A stretch of 64,000 bases of DNA from Nocardia uniformis NBRC 13702 (GCF_001613345.1 NZ_BDCE01000033.1:87476-151475); one strand, 5' to 3'. Positions 45,193 to 54,853 are shown, numbered from the stretch's first letter. Numbers and translations are program-made. The notes: generated by a model from the letters alone, not told the origin.

Positions 45193-45759
45193 TCAGTTCT
45201 CCTTGAACGGGAAGCCGAGGTGCTTGAGGAGGGCGCGGCCTTCCTCGTTATTGGTCGCCGTGGTCACCACGGTGATGTCCATACCGCGCGGACGATCGAT
45301 GGAGTCCACGTCGATCTCGTGGAACATCGACTGCTCCGAGAGGCCGAACGTGTAGTTGCCGTTGCCGTCGAACTGCTTCGGCGACAGGCCGCGGAAGTCG
45401 CGGATACGCGGCAGCGCGATGGAGATCAGTCGATCCAGGAACTCCCACATGCGGTCGCCGCGCAGGGTGACCTTCGCACCGATCGGCATGCCCTCACGCA
45501 GCTTGAACTGCGCGATGGACTTGGTGGCCTTGCGGATCTCGGGCTTCTGACCGGTAATGAGGGTCAGGTCCGCGACAGCGCCGTTGATCAGCTTCGCGTC
45601 ACGGGCGGCGTCGCCGACACCCATGTTCACGACAACCTTGACCACGCCGGGGATCTGCATGACGTTGTCGTAGTTGAACTCGCTGTTGAGCGCGTCCTTG
45701 ATCTCGGCGCGGTAGCGCGCCTTGAGGCGCGGCTGCGTCTTGTCTTCAGTGGAGGTCAT
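45193..45759 (-). CDS. rplE: 50S ribosomal protein L5
   Basis: 188 aa. [17 protein letters not shown] at the start and [17 protein letters not shown] near the end are diagnostic. It binds 5S rRNA and contacts the P-site tRNA. Its ATG overlaps the rplX stop at 45759, giving translational coupling. Confidence 0.97.
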   Translation of the reverse strand: MTSTEDKTQPRLKARYRAEIKDALNSEFNYDNVMQIPGVVKVVVNMGVGDAARDAKLINGAVADLTLITGQKPEIRKATKSIAQFKLREGMPIGAKVTLRGDRMWEFLDRLISIALPRIRDFRGLSPKQFDGNGNYTFGLSEQSMFHEIDVDSIDRPRGMDITVVTTATNNEEGRALLKHLGFPFKEN

Positions 45760-46073
45760 CAGATGTCCTTCCCGTTGCGACGGGAGATACGAACCCGCTT
45801 GCCGTTCTCGTCGGTGCGGTAGCCCACCCGCGTCGGGTTACCGTCGGAGTCGATCACCATCACGTTGGAGGCCTGGATCGGCGCTTCCTGAGTGACGATG
45901 CCGCCCGAGCTGGCGCCACGCTGGTTCGCGGAGTCCGCGACATGCTTCTTGATCCGGTTGACGCCCTCGACCAGGAGCTTGCCGGTCGCCGGGAAGGCCT
46001 GAATGACCTTGCCCTTGGCGCCCTTGTCCTTACCCGAGACGACAAGCACGGTATCGCCCTTGTGCACCTTCAT
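45759..46073 (-). CDS. rplX: 50S ribosomal protein L24
   Basis: 104 aa. [20 protein letters not shown] is the KOW-motif N-terminus of L24, an early 50S assembly initiator. It directly abuts rplN. Confidence 0.97.
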   Translation of the reverse strand: MKVHKGDTVLVVSGKDKGAKGKVIQAFPATGKLLVEGVNRIKKHVADSANQRGASSGGIVTQEAPIQASNVMVIDSDGNPTRVGYRTDENGKRVRISRRNGKDI

Positions 46074-46442
46074 TTAGAGCACCTCCGGGGCCAGCGAAAC
46101 GATCTTCATGAACTTCTTCTCGCGCAGCTCGCGGCCGACCGGGCCGAAGATGCGGGTGCCGCGCGGATCGTTGTCCGGCTTGATCAGCACTGCCGCGTTC
46201 TCGTCGAAACGGATGTACGAGCCGTCCGGGCGGCGGCGCTCCTTGACGGTGCGCACGACGACGGCCTTGACGACCTCGCCCTTCTTGACGTTGCCACCGG
46301 GGATGGCGTCTTTCACGGTAGCGACGATGATGTCGCCGATACCGGCATAGCGACGCGACGAACCGCCGAGCACGCGGATGCAGAGGATTTCCTTAGCACC
46401 CGTGTTGTCGGCGACGCGCAGTCGCGACTCTTGCTGAATCAC
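46074..46442 (-). CDS. rplN: 50S ribosomal protein L14
   Basis: 122 aa. [18 protein letters not shown] and [14 protein letters not shown] are diagnostic. The start is GTG 46442 with a strong AGGAGGAG ribosome site at 46448-46455. It is the first gene of the spc operon here; the S10 operon is not adjacent and two peptidase genes lie upstream on the other strand, so the operon starts from its own promoter. Confidence 0.97.
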   Translation of the reverse strand: MIQQESRLRVADNTGAKEILCIRVLGGSSRRYAGIGDIIVATVKDAIPGGNVKKGEVVKAVVVRTVKERRRPDGSYIRFDENAAVLIKPDNDPRGTRIFGPVGRELREKKFMKIVSLAPEVL

Positions 46443-46854
46443 TTCAGCTCCTCCTAGACCTGGACGTTATGCACGCCGGATTGCCGACCCGACGGGCATG
46501 GTCAGTTACCCTTCAAACGCGCGCCTGCCAGCGGTTTTATCCGATCTGGGAAGACCAACCACTGTGGGTTCGCGGCCGAAGTGCGGGCATAGCTCCCGCA
46601 GGCAACCGTACGAGTGTAGCTAAACCCCAGGTCGTGGCAAAATCCGCCTCCCCGAAACTTCAGCGCCCGACTCAGAGCCGTCTTCCGTTTTGCACGCGTG
46701 CCGGCGGTCATGTGCCGAACCGATTCTGGGCGTACCCAGGGAGTTACCCCGATCCTCACGAAATCAGTTGTCGCCAATGCCACAAGACGGCAGGTAACCT
46801 TCGCGATCGAGCAATCAACGAGCTACCTACGTATGGCATCCGAAGAGGAGTCCC
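46443..46854. other. Divergent intergenic region, spc operon versus M13 peptidase
   Basis: 412 bases without a supported gene. It holds the rplN ribosome site and the likely spc promoter (listed separately), leaving a leader of about 160 bases. On the plus side GAGGAG precedes the GTG of the peptidase gene, but no clear -10/-35 pair was found for it. Confidence 0.6.
46613..46640 (-). promoter_or_regulatory. Probable spc-operon promoter
   Basis: On the minus strand TTGCCA (46635-46640) is separated by 16 bases from TACACT (46613-46618), a good housekeeping-sigma match. Transcription would start near 46606, about 165 bases before the rplN start codon. Confidence 0.6.
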
Positions 46855-48894
46855 GTGAGTTCGCCGGAGCATTCGTTCGCCCTCGACCGTCGCACCCTGC
46901 TGAAGGCTCTCGGCCTGGTTCCCGCCGTGGTACTACTGCCGTCGTGTACACCCGAGAAACCTGGCCAACCGGCCGGTCCGGATCTCTCGGGCGCGGATCC
47001 GGCTATCCGGCCGCAGGACGATCTCTATCGGTTCGTCAATGGCAAATGGCTGGAGAACTACAGGCTGCCGCCGGATAAGACGTCGTACGGGACCTTCGCC
47101 GAGGTCCAGGAGCGGACCGAGGCGCAGCTGCGCGAGATCGTGGAGGCGATTCGCGATCCCAAGGGTGGGAGCTCCGAACAGCAGATTCGCGATCTCTACG
47201 ACGCCTATCTCGATACCGCCGAGATCGACGCGGTCGGGATGGCGCCACTGGCACCGCTGCTGGGCAGGATCGACGCGGCGGGCGCGAAATCCGATCTGGC
47301 CCTGGTGATGGGGCAGTTGCCGATCGACGGGTTGCTCGGGCTCGGGGTGGGGGTGGACGACCGGAACGCCACGGCGAATATCGCGAGTATCAGCCAATCG
47401 GGGGTCGGGCTGCCCGAGCAGTACTTCCGCCAGCCGCAGTACGCCGATATTCTCGCGGCCTACCGGACCTATCTGGAGCGCATTGCCGCCGGAGCCGGCT
47501 TCGCCGATCCGGTCGCCATGGCCGGGCGGGTATTCGAGCTGGAGCAGGCCGTCGCGGCCGGATTCTGGGATAACGTCCGCAATCGCGATCCGCAGGCCAC
47601 CTATAACCGGATGAGCTGGGCTGAGCTGACCGCACTGGGTCCGCAATTCGATTGGGACCCTTGGCTTTCCGGCCACACCGATCGAGCGAAGGAACTGTTC
47701 GGCACCGTGGTGGTGCGGCAACCGTCCTTCGTGACCGCGGCGGCGGGGCTGTGGGGTGAGGCCGACATCGCCACCTGGCGCGATTACCTCCGGCTGAGCC
47801 TGGTACGCAACTGGGCCGACTATCTGAAATCCGATATCGCCGATGCCGATTTCGACTTCTACGACCGGGAGCTGGGCGGTCAGCGGGAGCGGCCGCAGCG
47901 GTGGAAGTCCGGCATCGGCGTGCTGAATGCGAATCTCGGTATGCCGCTCGGGAAAACTTATGTGGCGCAGCACTTTCCAGCACAGTCCAAGCAGCGGGTG
48001 CAGGATCTGGTCGACGATCTCTTCACGGCCTATCGGGTCAACTTCGGCGATTCCGATTGGATGTCGCCGCCCACCCGGGATGCCGCCGTCGCCAAACTCG
48101 ACAAGATCAATACCAAGATCGGGTATCCGGACCGGTGGGAGGACTACTCCCCGATCACCATCACCCGCGGCAAGCTGCTCGAATCACTCTTCGCCGTCAA
48201 TACTTTCGAAGCGGGGCGGATGTTCGCCAAGCTGGGCGAGCCGGTCGACAAGTCCGAATGGGGTATGCCGCCGCAGACGGTGAATGCCTACTACGAGCCC
48301 ACCCGTAATGAGATCGTCTTCCCGGCGGCCATTCTCCAGGCCCCGTTCTTCGATGCCGATGCCGCAGCGGCGGTGAACTACGGCGGGATCGGCGCGGTCA
48401 TCGGCCACGAGATCGGCCACGGCTTCGACGATCAAGGGTCGCTCTACGACGGGGACGGGAATCTGCACGACTGGTGGACGCCGGAGGACCGGGCCGCCTT
48501 CGAAGCCAAGACGAAGCGGCTGATCGACCAGTACGACGCGTTGGTGCCCACCGGGCTGCCGTCGAGCGAGCACGTCAACGGGGCGCTCACCGTCGGCGAG
48601 AATCTGGCCGATCTGCGTGGGCTCGGGATCGCGTTGGCCGCCTACGGCATCGCGGAACAGCGCGACGGCGCGGATCGGATCGACTACACGGCCATGTTCG
48701 AATCATGGGGGCGGATCTGGCGGATTCAGCTCACACCCCAGTACGCCGAAACCCTGCTGGCCGAAGATCCGCACGCACCAGGTGAATTCCGATGCAACCA
48801 GACGGTGCGCAATCTGCCGGAGTTCTACGCCACCTTCGATGTGAAAGACGGCGATAGGGAGTGGCTCGCACCGGATCAGCGGATCACGCTCTGA
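46855..48894 (+). CDS. M13-family zinc metallopeptidase, exported lipoprotein (copy 1)
   Basis: A 679-aa neprilysin/PepO/Zmp1-type endopeptidase. The N-terminus has a twin-arginine motif (DRRTLLKALG) followed by a hydrophobic stretch and lipobox-like LLPSC, so Tat export with lipid anchoring is likely. Zinc site: His518-Glu519-His522 in IGHEIGHGFDDQG, with Glu582 in GENLADLRG. Substrate-binding VNAYYEPTRNEIVFPA is present and PQYAETLLAEDPHAPGEFR is typical of the C-terminus. Start GTG 46855 with GAGGAG 4 bases upstream. A close paralogue follows in the same direction, 105 bases downstream. Mycobacterial Zmp1 usually lacks a lipobox, so surface anchoring here is notable. Confidence 0.92.
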   Translation: MSSPEHSFALDRRTLLKALGLVPAVVLLPSCTPEKPGQPAGPDLSGADPAIRPQDDLYRFVNGKWLENYRLPPDKTSYGTFAEVQERTEAQLREIVEAIRDPKGGSSEQQIRDLYDAYLDTAEIDAVGMAPLAPLLGRIDAAGAKSDLALVMGQLPIDGLLGLGVGVDDRNATANIASISQSGVGLPEQYFRQPQYADILAAYRTYLERIAAGAGFADPVAMAGRVFELEQAVAAGFWDNVRNRDPQATYNRMSWAELTALGPQFDWDPWLSGHTDRAKELFGTVVVRQPSFVTAAAGLWGEADIATWRDYLRLSLVRNWADYLKSDIADADFDFYDRELGGQRERPQRWKSGIGVLNANLGMPLGKTYVAQHFPAQSKQRVQDLVDDLFTAYRVNFGDSDWMSPPTRDAAVAKLDKINTKIGYPDRWEDYSPITITRGKLLESLFAVNTFEAGRMFAKLGEPVDKSEWGMPPQTVNAYYEPTRNEIVFPAAILQAPFFDADAAAAVNYGGIGAVIGHEIGHGFDDQGSLYDGDGNLHDWWTPEDRAAFEAKTKRLIDQYDALVPTGLPSSEHVNGALTVGENLADLRGLGIALAAYGIAEQRDGADRIDYTAMFESWGRIWRIQLTPQYAETLLAEDPHAPGEFRCNQTVRNLPEFYATFDVKDGDREWLAPDQRITL

Positions 48895-48999
48895 TCCCGG
48901 CTCCGCTCGTCCGACCACCCCCGCCGCGAGGACGCCGGTAGCCTCGTGCCGGAGCACAGCCATGGTGCGGCACCGCCGCACGTTCAGAGAGGGGTCCGC

Positions 49000-51057
49000 G
49001 TGACATCGTCCGGTCCGATCCGATTCGATCGCCGCGCCTTCCTCGTGGCGCTCGGGCTCGCGCCCGCCGCCGCGTGGGTGGCGTCCTGCGGTACCGACGA
49101 GTCACCGAGTACGACCTCGACCAGTACGACCCTGAACGGTCCCGATCTCTCTGGTGCCGATCCTGCCGTTCGGCCGCAGGACGATCTGTACCGCAGCGTC
49201 AATGGCAAGTGGCTGAAGGAGTATCAGCTGCCGCCGGACAAGGTGTCGTTCGGGACCTTCGATGAGGTCGGCGAACGGGTCGAGGCGCAACTGCGCGACA
49301 TCATCGACGGTATCTCCGATCCGAAGGCCGGGACCGAGGCGCAGCAGATCCGCGACCTCTACGACGCGCGGATGGACCTGGACGAGATCGAACGTCTCGG
49401 GATGACGCCGCTGGAGGATATGTTCGCGCAGATCGACAAGGCGGCGGACAAGTCGGAGCTGGCGAAGGTCATGGGCGCGCTGCCGATCGGCGGGCTCATC
49501 GGACTGGGCGTCAGCATCGACCGCAAGAACTCCAGCGCGTACGTGGCAGCGGTGGGACAGTCGGGCCTCGGCCTGAGTGAGCAGTACTACCGCAAGCCCG
49601 AATACGCGGACAAGCTCGCCGGATACAAGATCTTCCTGGAGAGCATCGCCAAGGGCGCGGGGTTCGCCGATCCGACCGGAATGTCGACTCGCGTGGTGGA
49701 TCTGGAGACCCGGATCGCCTCCGGATTCTGGGATAACGTGCGCAACCGCAACTCCGAGGCCACCTACAACAAAATGCGGTGGAGTGAAATGGCCGCACTC
49801 GGGCCCCAGTTCGACTGGGATCCGTGGTTCTCCGGCAATACCGATCGGCCCAAGGACCTGTTCGACACGGTGATCGTCAGCCAGCCGTCCTACATCACGC
49901 ACGCGGCCGGACTGTGGCACGACGTGGATCTCGACGTGTGGCGCGACTATCTGAAGCTCTACCTGGTGCGGCAGTACGCGCGCTTTCTGCCGAAGGCCAT
50001 CTGGGAGGCCAATTTCGAGTTCTTCGGCAGGGTGATGAGCGGTCTGGAACAGCGGCCCGAACTCTGGAAGTCGGCGGTCGCCACCGTGGACAGCAATCTG
50101 GGCGAGCAGCTCGGAAAGCTGTATGTGGACAAGCACTTCCCGCCGGAAGCCAAGGATCGCGCCATGGAGATGGTGGACGATATGAAGGCCGCATACCGGG
50201 ACAATTTCCGCAATTCCACCTGGATGGCACCGGCCACCCGCGACGCCGCCCTCGTCAAACTCGAGAAGATGAATGCCAAGATCGGCTACCCGGATAAGTG
50301 GGAGGACTACTCCGAGCTGACCATCACCCGCGGCAAGCTCATCGAATCCCTGCGCGCGGTAGGCACTTTCGATGTCAAGCGGATGTTCGAGCGGCTGGGC
50401 ACCCCGGTCGACAAGACCGAGTGGAGCGCGGCACCGCAGACCGTGAACGCCTTCTACTCCCCCGTCTACAACGAGATCGTCTTCCCGGCCGCCTTCCTGC
50501 AACCGCCGTTCTTCGACAAGGACGCCGCGGCGGCGGTGAACTACGGCGCGGGCGGCGCGGTCATCGGCCACGAGATCGGCCACGGCTTCGACGATCAGGG
50601 CTCGAAGTACGATGCCGACGGCAATCTGAAGGACTGGTGGACACCCGAGGACCGCGTGGCCTTCGAGGAGCGCACCACGAAGCTGGTCGACCAGTACAAC
50701 GCGCTGGTTCCCGAGGGCCTCAACCCCGACCAACATGTCAATGGCGAACTGACTGTCGGTGAGAACGTGGCCGATGTGCGCGGCCTGCAGATGTCCCTCG
50801 CCGCCCTCGCCATTGCCGAAAAGCGCCGTGGCGTGGACACACCCGACTACCGACCCATGTTCGAAGCCTGGGCCCGCAACTGGCGCGACAAGTCGACCAC
50901 GCAGTACACCGAGAACCTGCTCGCCAATGACACCCATGCCCCCAACGAATTCCGCGCCAACCAGGTGGTGCGCAACCTGACGCAGTTCTACGCCACCCTC
51001 GAGGTGCGCGATACCGACAAGCTGTTCCTCCCCGAGGATCAGCGCGTCACGTTCTGA
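49000..51057 (+). CDS. M13-family zinc metallopeptidase, exported lipoprotein (copy 2)
   Basis: A 685-aa paralogue of the preceding gene, similar along its length. Twin-arginine FDRRAFLVALG and lipobox-like WVASC give the same export route; a Ser/Thr-rich spacer (TTSTSTT) follows the cysteine. Zinc site: His524-Glu525-His528 with Glu588, spaced 64 residues from the motif glutamate's region as in copy 1. GTG 49000, with GAGAGGGG upstream, is preferred over an ATG at 48946 because it places the RR motif about 10 residues from the start. The 3' end overlaps the convergent yjbR-like gene by 19 bases. Confidence 0.92.
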   Translation: MTSSGPIRFDRRAFLVALGLAPAAAWVASCGTDESPSTTSTSTTLNGPDLSGADPAVRPQDDLYRSVNGKWLKEYQLPPDKVSFGTFDEVGERVEAQLRDIIDGISDPKAGTEAQQIRDLYDARMDLDEIERLGMTPLEDMFAQIDKAADKSELAKVMGALPIGGLIGLGVSIDRKNSSAYVAAVGQSGLGLSEQYYRKPEYADKLAGYKIFLESIAKGAGFADPTGMSTRVVDLETRIASGFWDNVRNRNSEATYNKMRWSEMAALGPQFDWDPWFSGNTDRPKDLFDTVIVSQPSYITHAAGLWHDVDLDVWRDYLKLYLVRQYARFLPKAIWEANFEFFGRVMSGLEQRPELWKSAVATVDSNLGEQLGKLYVDKHFPPEAKDRAMEMVDDMKAAYRDNFRNSTWMAPATRDAALVKLEKMNAKIGYPDKWEDYSELTITRGKLIESLRAVGTFDVKRMFERLGTPVDKTEWSAAPQTVNAFYSPVYNEIVFPAAFLQPPFFDKDAAAAVNYGAGGAVIGHEIGHGFDDQGSKYDADGNLKDWWTPEDRVAFEERTTKLVDQYNALVPEGLNPDQHVNGELTVGENVADVRGLQMSLAALAIAEKRRGVDTPDYRPMFEAWARNWRDKSTTQYTENLLANDTHAPNEFRANQVVRNLTQFYATLEVRDTDKLFLPEDQRVTF

Positions 51058-51401
51058 TCCCCGTCCGTCCGCTCCTCCACCAGCTTGCGCGGTGCGGCCT
51101 GCCGCCACGAATCCTCGATGATGGCCTCGAGCTCCTCGCCGTCATCGAGGGCGGCGAGCCGCACCCGCACCCATGCGTTGTAGGCCTCGTGGGCGGCGAT
51201 CCAGAACTTCTCCGGCTCCGCCGCCACCAGCTCGTCCCGATCGATGATCGGACACTTCACCGCGATGGAGGTCTCCCCCTCGGGCAAGGTCAGAAACAGC
51301 TTCCCCGCCACCCGGAACGTGGGCATCTGCCACTCGAAGCCCTCACGCACCTCGGGCAGCGCAAGCGCCACCGCCCGAACCTCATCACCGGTCACCGTCA
51401 T
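51039..51401 (-). CDS. MmcQ/YjbR-family protein
   Basis: 120 aa. The sequence fits the YjbR fold (ALALPEVREGFEWQMPTFRVAGKLF, then NAWVRVRL), a small double-wing DNA-binding-like domain with no established enzymatic role. Its stop region overlaps the end of the second M13 peptidase gene by 19 bases, convergent. Function unknown. Confidence 0.85.
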   Translation of the reverse strand: MTVTGDEVRAVALALPEVREGFEWQMPTFRVAGKLFLTLPEGETSIAVKCPIIDRDELVAAEPEKFWIAAHEAYNAWVRVRLAALDDGEELEAIIEDSWRQAAPRKLVEERTDGDQNVTR

Positions 51402-51478
51402 GCTGCGATGTTCTCAGGCGCGTCCGACAACCGAGAAACTCGGCAGCTGGGCCTCGCACCGACCGAGGCCGAGCAGCT

Positions 51479-52060
51479 TCAGCGGGCGAGGTCAGCAAGG
51501 GCGATGTCGCCGACTACGACACGTTCCATGTGCAGAGCTGGGCCGCGTTGGAGAGCATGCAGGCGATATTCCCGGACGTGGGCGTCGAGGCGGAACTCGA
51601 GAATTTCGTCGATCTCGTATTTGGCGTTGAGGACGACAACCAGGTACAGCGGGATGCCCACGCGCGCGTACTGCGCCTTTTTGTCGAGCAGGTCCTCCTC
51701 AACGGTAGACGGGGAGGAGACCTCGACGACGATCAGGGCATCGGAGGCTTCCGGCTTCGCACCGCGTTCTTCCAGGCAGCGATAGACGACTACGTCCGGG
51801 CGGCGGAACGTGAACCTGGGGATCCGCCACAGGACGACATCAATATCGGTCTCCACCCGGATACATGGCTCAGTACTCGGCAGCTCTTCCAAAGCCCCGG
51901 CCAATCTGCGCGCGACTCGATTGTGCTCGGGGCTCGGCGATTCGCACACGATCACATGGCCGTGCACAATCTCAATATCTCGGGAGATGTCCTCGGGCAG
52001 CAGCCGGTACTGTTCCTCGGTCATCGAGTGCGGAAGCGAATCCACCGGCTGGATCGTCAT
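51479..52060 (-). CDS. Uma2-family putative restriction-endonuclease-fold protein
   Basis: 193 aa. The PD-(D/E)xK-type core of Uma2/DUF820 proteins is visible: FRRPDVVVY (Asp), IVVEVSSPST (Glu) and DKKAQYARVGIPLYLVV (Lys). Such genes are common and often in many copies in actinobacteria and cyanobacteria; the biological role is not established. MTEEQYRLLPED and IVHGHVIV are typical of the N-terminus. Confidence 0.85.
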   Translation of the reverse strand: MTIQPVDSLPHSMTEEQYRLLPEDISRDIEIVHGHVIVCESPSPEHNRVARRLAGALEELPSTEPCIRVETDIDVVLWRIPRFTFRRPDVVVYRCLEERGAKPEASDALIVVEVSSPSTVEEDLLDKKAQYARVGIPLYLVVVLNAKYEIDEILEFRLDAHVREYRLHALQRGPALHMERVVVGDIALADLAR

Positions 52061-52099
52061 GAGTGCAGCTTACCCAGCGCGTGGGACGACGTTCGGCTA

Positions 52100-53449
52100 T
52101 CAGCGCGAGACCGCCGGGGTGCCGAGGATCATGCTGCCCACATTGCACTCCTCCAGTTCGTCGACACCGGTGGCGGCGGTGAAGGCGGCGGTATCGCTGA
52201 AGCCCTGGGCGACCGTGCCCAGGCCCATGGCGGTGGCGGTCAGGTAGACGGTCTGCATGAGGACGCCCACGTGCTTGAGGATATTGGCGTAGGCGACCTG
52301 TTCGTAGCCCCACATGACCCGGCCCGCTCGGGCCGACATCAGGAGAACGGCCTGGGGTTCGGCCGCTTCGGCCAGGGTGGCGGAGGTGGTGCGAACGAGG
52401 CGTCGCACCGCTGCGGAATCCGCGGGCGCGACCAGGTGGAGGGCGTGGTCGTGCGAGTTGTAGTGGTACATGCCGGGGGCCAGACCCGCTACGTGGCGGA
52501 TGACCGGGTAGAGCTCGAGTTCGTGCACGCTGCCGCCGGAGGGGTAGGGGCGAGACGGGAGTTCTTCTCCGGTGTCGGTGGTTTCGACCGAGCGGGTGCG
52601 GGCGGCGCGGTAGAGGAGTTCGGCCAGTTGGGCCAGGGTGAGCGGGTTGGTGTCGTCGAAGGCACGGCAGGAGCGGCGGTTCTCGATGACGGTGGTCAGC
52701 GAGGGGTCGGCGGTGCGCAGCGCGTCCAGGTCCGGGACGGGTAGGGCGATGGGGTCGCTCGGGTAGTTCGGCCTGCGGGCCGGGAGCGGGTCGAATTCGG
52801 TCTTCGCCCATTTGGTCGGACCGAAATGTTCCCAGGTCACCACGCGCGGGCCGAGGGTGCTGCGGCGATGGAACCACAGATCGGGGGCGCTCCAGCCACG
52901 GGTGGTGAAGGACTTGTCCTCGGCGGCGGCATCGGCGACGGTGAAGCCGCCCCAGCGCAGGTCCGCCGCCAGGCGGGCCGAAAGCTGTTCGGACAGGCCG
53001 ATTTCGACGGCGTCCAGGCCGCCGGTCAGGGCCAACAGCCGGGGATCGTGAATGCGCAGGTCACACCATGAGACGGGGTGTTCGACCACGATGCCGTCCG
53101 AATCACGGTGGATCACCGTGAATTTCGACAGCACCGGGGAGCCGCCTGCCGTGGGCCGCACGGGCGGCGTGGCGAACGGACGGATGGTGTAGAGCTCGCG
53201 GTCGCCTTCGCAGACGGTGACCGCCAGCCAGCCAGCGGCGGTGAGACGTTCCAGCAGGTCCGTCACCTCGGTCGAATCGGCGACCAGCGGACCGCGATTG
53301 AGTGCCTTCAGCGCGTCCAGCTGGGCCGGGGCGAGCCCGGTGAGCTTCTGCTTCTGCGGCGGGTTGAGCAGCACCGCGCCGCCGGGGACGGTCAGGCAGG
53401 TGACGCCTTCGCGCAGTGCGTATCTGGTGTGGATGGCGATGGTGGACAA
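52100..53449 (-). CDS. SagB/ThcOx-type FMN dehydrogenase
   Basis: A 449-aa protein whose C-terminal half (about 210-449) is a nitroreductase-fold SagB domain (IENRRSCRAFDDTNPLTLAQLAELL, SGGSVHELELYPV, GLAPGMYHYN, ILKHVGVLMQTVYL, GLGTVAQGFSD). The N-terminal half is the helical and winged-helix-like extension seen in actinobacterial SagB proteins. SagB enzymes oxidise azolines to azoles in thiazole/oxazole RiPPs, yet no YcaO cyclodehydratase or precursor peptide is in the window. The apparent start is TTG 53449, with no better ATG or GTG in frame. It lies 104 bases downstream of a siderophore-binding protein gene on the same strand, so it may be iron-regulated with it. Confidence 0.82.
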   Translation of the reverse strand: MSTIAIHTRYALREGVTCLTVPGGAVLLNPPQKQKLTGLAPAQLDALKALNRGPLVADSTEVTDLLERLTAAGWLAVTVCEGDRELYTIRPFATPPVRPTAGGSPVLSKFTVIHRDSDGIVVEHPVSWCDLRIHDPRLLALTGGLDAVEIGLSEQLSARLAADLRWGGFTVADAAAEDKSFTTRGWSAPDLWFHRRSTLGPRVVTWEHFGPTKWAKTEFDPLPARRPNYPSDPIALPVPDLDALRTADPSLTTVIENRRSCRAFDDTNPLTLAQLAELLYRAARTRSVETTDTGEELPSRPYPSGGSVHELELYPVIRHVAGLAPGMYHYNSHDHALHLVAPADSAAVRRLVRTTSATLAEAAEPQAVLLMSARAGRVMWGYEQVAYANILKHVGVLMQTVYLTATAMGLGTVAQGFSDTAAFTAATGVDELEECNVGSMILGTPAVSR

Positions 53450-53553
53450 CCCGCGCGGCCTTTCGACTTCGGTGCGACAACAACAATGGGCGGACCCCCA
53501 ACCGCTGTACCGAATGGATTCAGTGCGGCTGACGGCCCGCCCCGGAGGCAGAA

Positions 53554-54534
53554 TTACTTGGCGGCGTTGGCCAGTGCCGGTTCCAACTTGTCCAGCAGGT
53601 AGGGCAGCGCCAGCGGGGTCGGCTGGTTGATGGCGCTGATCTCCTGCAGGGTCAGGAAGACAATGGCGTCCTGCTGGACCGAGGGCAGCTCGTTGTAGCC
53701 GGGGAGCTGCCGGAACTTCTCGTCCATACCGGGCGAGTAGCCCGCGAGCAGCAGATCGGAATCGAGTTCATTGAGCCGTTCCGGCGACAGTGCGAGACGT
53801 CCGCCATTGCCGCCCTGTTCGGTCAGGTGGGTGGGAATGCTCATACCGAGCTGGGTGAACAGCTGGCTGGAGGCATCCTTGGGGTCGGTGAGGACCATGA
53901 GCTGGGTGGGACCGGACAGCCAGCTGCTGACGAAGGTCTTGCCCTGCAGACCCGGGTACTTGGCGGCGATGCCGTCGATACGGGTGGTGAGGTCATTGAC
54001 GACGGTGTCGGCGTCCTCGGTCTTGTGCAGCACCTTGCCGAGGGCGCGGACCTGGTCCTGCCACGGGGTGACGGCTTCCTTGGTGAGGCCCGGCAGGGTG
54101 GGGGCGATCTGGGAGAGGTCGTCGTAATTCTTCTGCGTCGCGATGAAGGCGTCGGCGAGAATGAGGTCCGGCTCCAGGTTGGCGACCTCTTCGACGAGGT
54201 TGCCCTGTGAGTTGAGCGACTTCGCCGATTGCAGCGATTCGGGCTCCCACGCGGGGGCGCTCTTGCTCAGCACGGCGACATTGTCGATATAGCCGACCGG
54301 GGTGACGCCGAGGGACTGCAGCGCGTCGAGCCACTGGTTACCCAGGGCGACGATGCGCTTCGGGGTCCCGTCCACCGTGGTCTCACCGTAGGTGTGGGCA
54401 ATGGTGGTGCTGCCGCCACCGCCTTCGGACGCGTCGTCGGAAGAGGAGCCGCACGCGACCAGGCCGAGGGTGAGCACGCCCGTGAGGACGGCGACGGCCG
54501 TGCGCGACCAGCGACGGGTTCGCACCGATTTCAT
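53554..54534 (-). CDS. Iron-siderophore ABC transporter substrate-binding lipoprotein
   Basis: A 326-aa FecB/FepB-type binding protein. The signal peptide ends in a lipobox (LGLVAC) followed by a Ser/Gly linker. HTYGETTVDGTPKRIVALG is the family's first strand, with NLEPDLILADAF and LPALPYLLDKLEPAL-type C-terminal elements. The mature protein would be anchored outside the membrane and deliver a ferric siderophore to a permease not encoded here. An IdeR-type iron box lies 45 bases upstream of the ATG, so repression by iron is likely. Confidence 0.88.
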   Translation of the reverse strand: MKSVRTRRWSRTAVAVLTGVLTLGLVACGSSSDDASEGGGGSTTIAHTYGETTVDGTPKRIVALGNQWLDALQSLGVTPVGYIDNVAVLSKSAPAWEPESLQSAKSLNSQGNLVEEVANLEPDLILADAFIATQKNYDDLSQIAPTLPGLTKEAVTPWQDQVRALGKVLHKTEDADTVVNDLTTRIDGIAAKYPGLQGKTFVSSWLSGPTQLMVLTDPKDASSQLFTQLGMSIPTHLTEQGGNGGRLALSPERLNELDSDLLLAGYSPGMDEKFRQLPGYNELPSVQQDAIVFLTLQEISAINQPTPLALPYLLDKLEPALANAAK

Positions 54535-54578
54535 GGTTGACCTCTCATTGCTCAGATGCCCGGCCTTACGGCCCAGCG

Positions 54579-54597
54579 GAAGGTGAGCCTAGCCTAA
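54579..54597 (-). promoter_or_regulatory. IdeR/DmdR-type iron box before the siderophore-binding protein
   Basis: Minus-strand TTAGGCTAGGCTCACCTTC matches 15 of 19 positions of the mycobacterial iron-box consensus TTAGGTTAGGCTAACCTAA. It lies 45 bases upstream of the ATG, suited to repression by iron-loaded IdeR. Confidence 0.75.
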
Positions 54598-54834
54598 TTA
54601 CAACGTGGACCGTCTCACCCCAGGGGGGATCTCAGCGAAACGCCTGGCGTGTTGCGTGGAGATGGAACGCGACGACTGATTTCGCAAGTGTCGGGGTAAC
54701 TCACCGGGCACCCCCGGAATCGGTTCGACTCCCAACCGACGGCACGCGTGCACGAGTATCAACGGCTCCCAACCGGGCGCTAAAGATTCGGAGAGGCGGA
54801 ACTGTGACGAACAGGGTGTTGCAATGCGACCCAG

Positions 54835-54853
54835 TTAGGTTAGGGTTGCCATA
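54835..54853 (+). promoter_or_regulatory. Iron-box-like half site before the adenylation-like gene
   Basis: TTAGGTTAGGGTTGCCATA has a perfect left half (TTAGGTTAGG) but a poor right half, 14 of 19 matches to the IdeR consensus. It lies 22 bases upstream of the ATG. Confidence 0.55.

Noticed and set aside
46502..46783. 93-codon minus-strand frame upstream of rplN
   Set aside because: It overlaps the probable spc promoter, lacks a ribosome site and shows no family features.
49102..51108. 668-codon minus-strand frame opposite the second M13 peptidase
   Set aside because: The plus strand encodes a full metallopeptidase with all catalytic residues; the antisense reading has no family match.
54715..54745. 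T-arm-like GGTTCGACTCC suggesting a tRNA
   Set aside because: The flanking bases do not form T-arm, anticodon or acceptor stems; only a short 6-bp hairpin is present.
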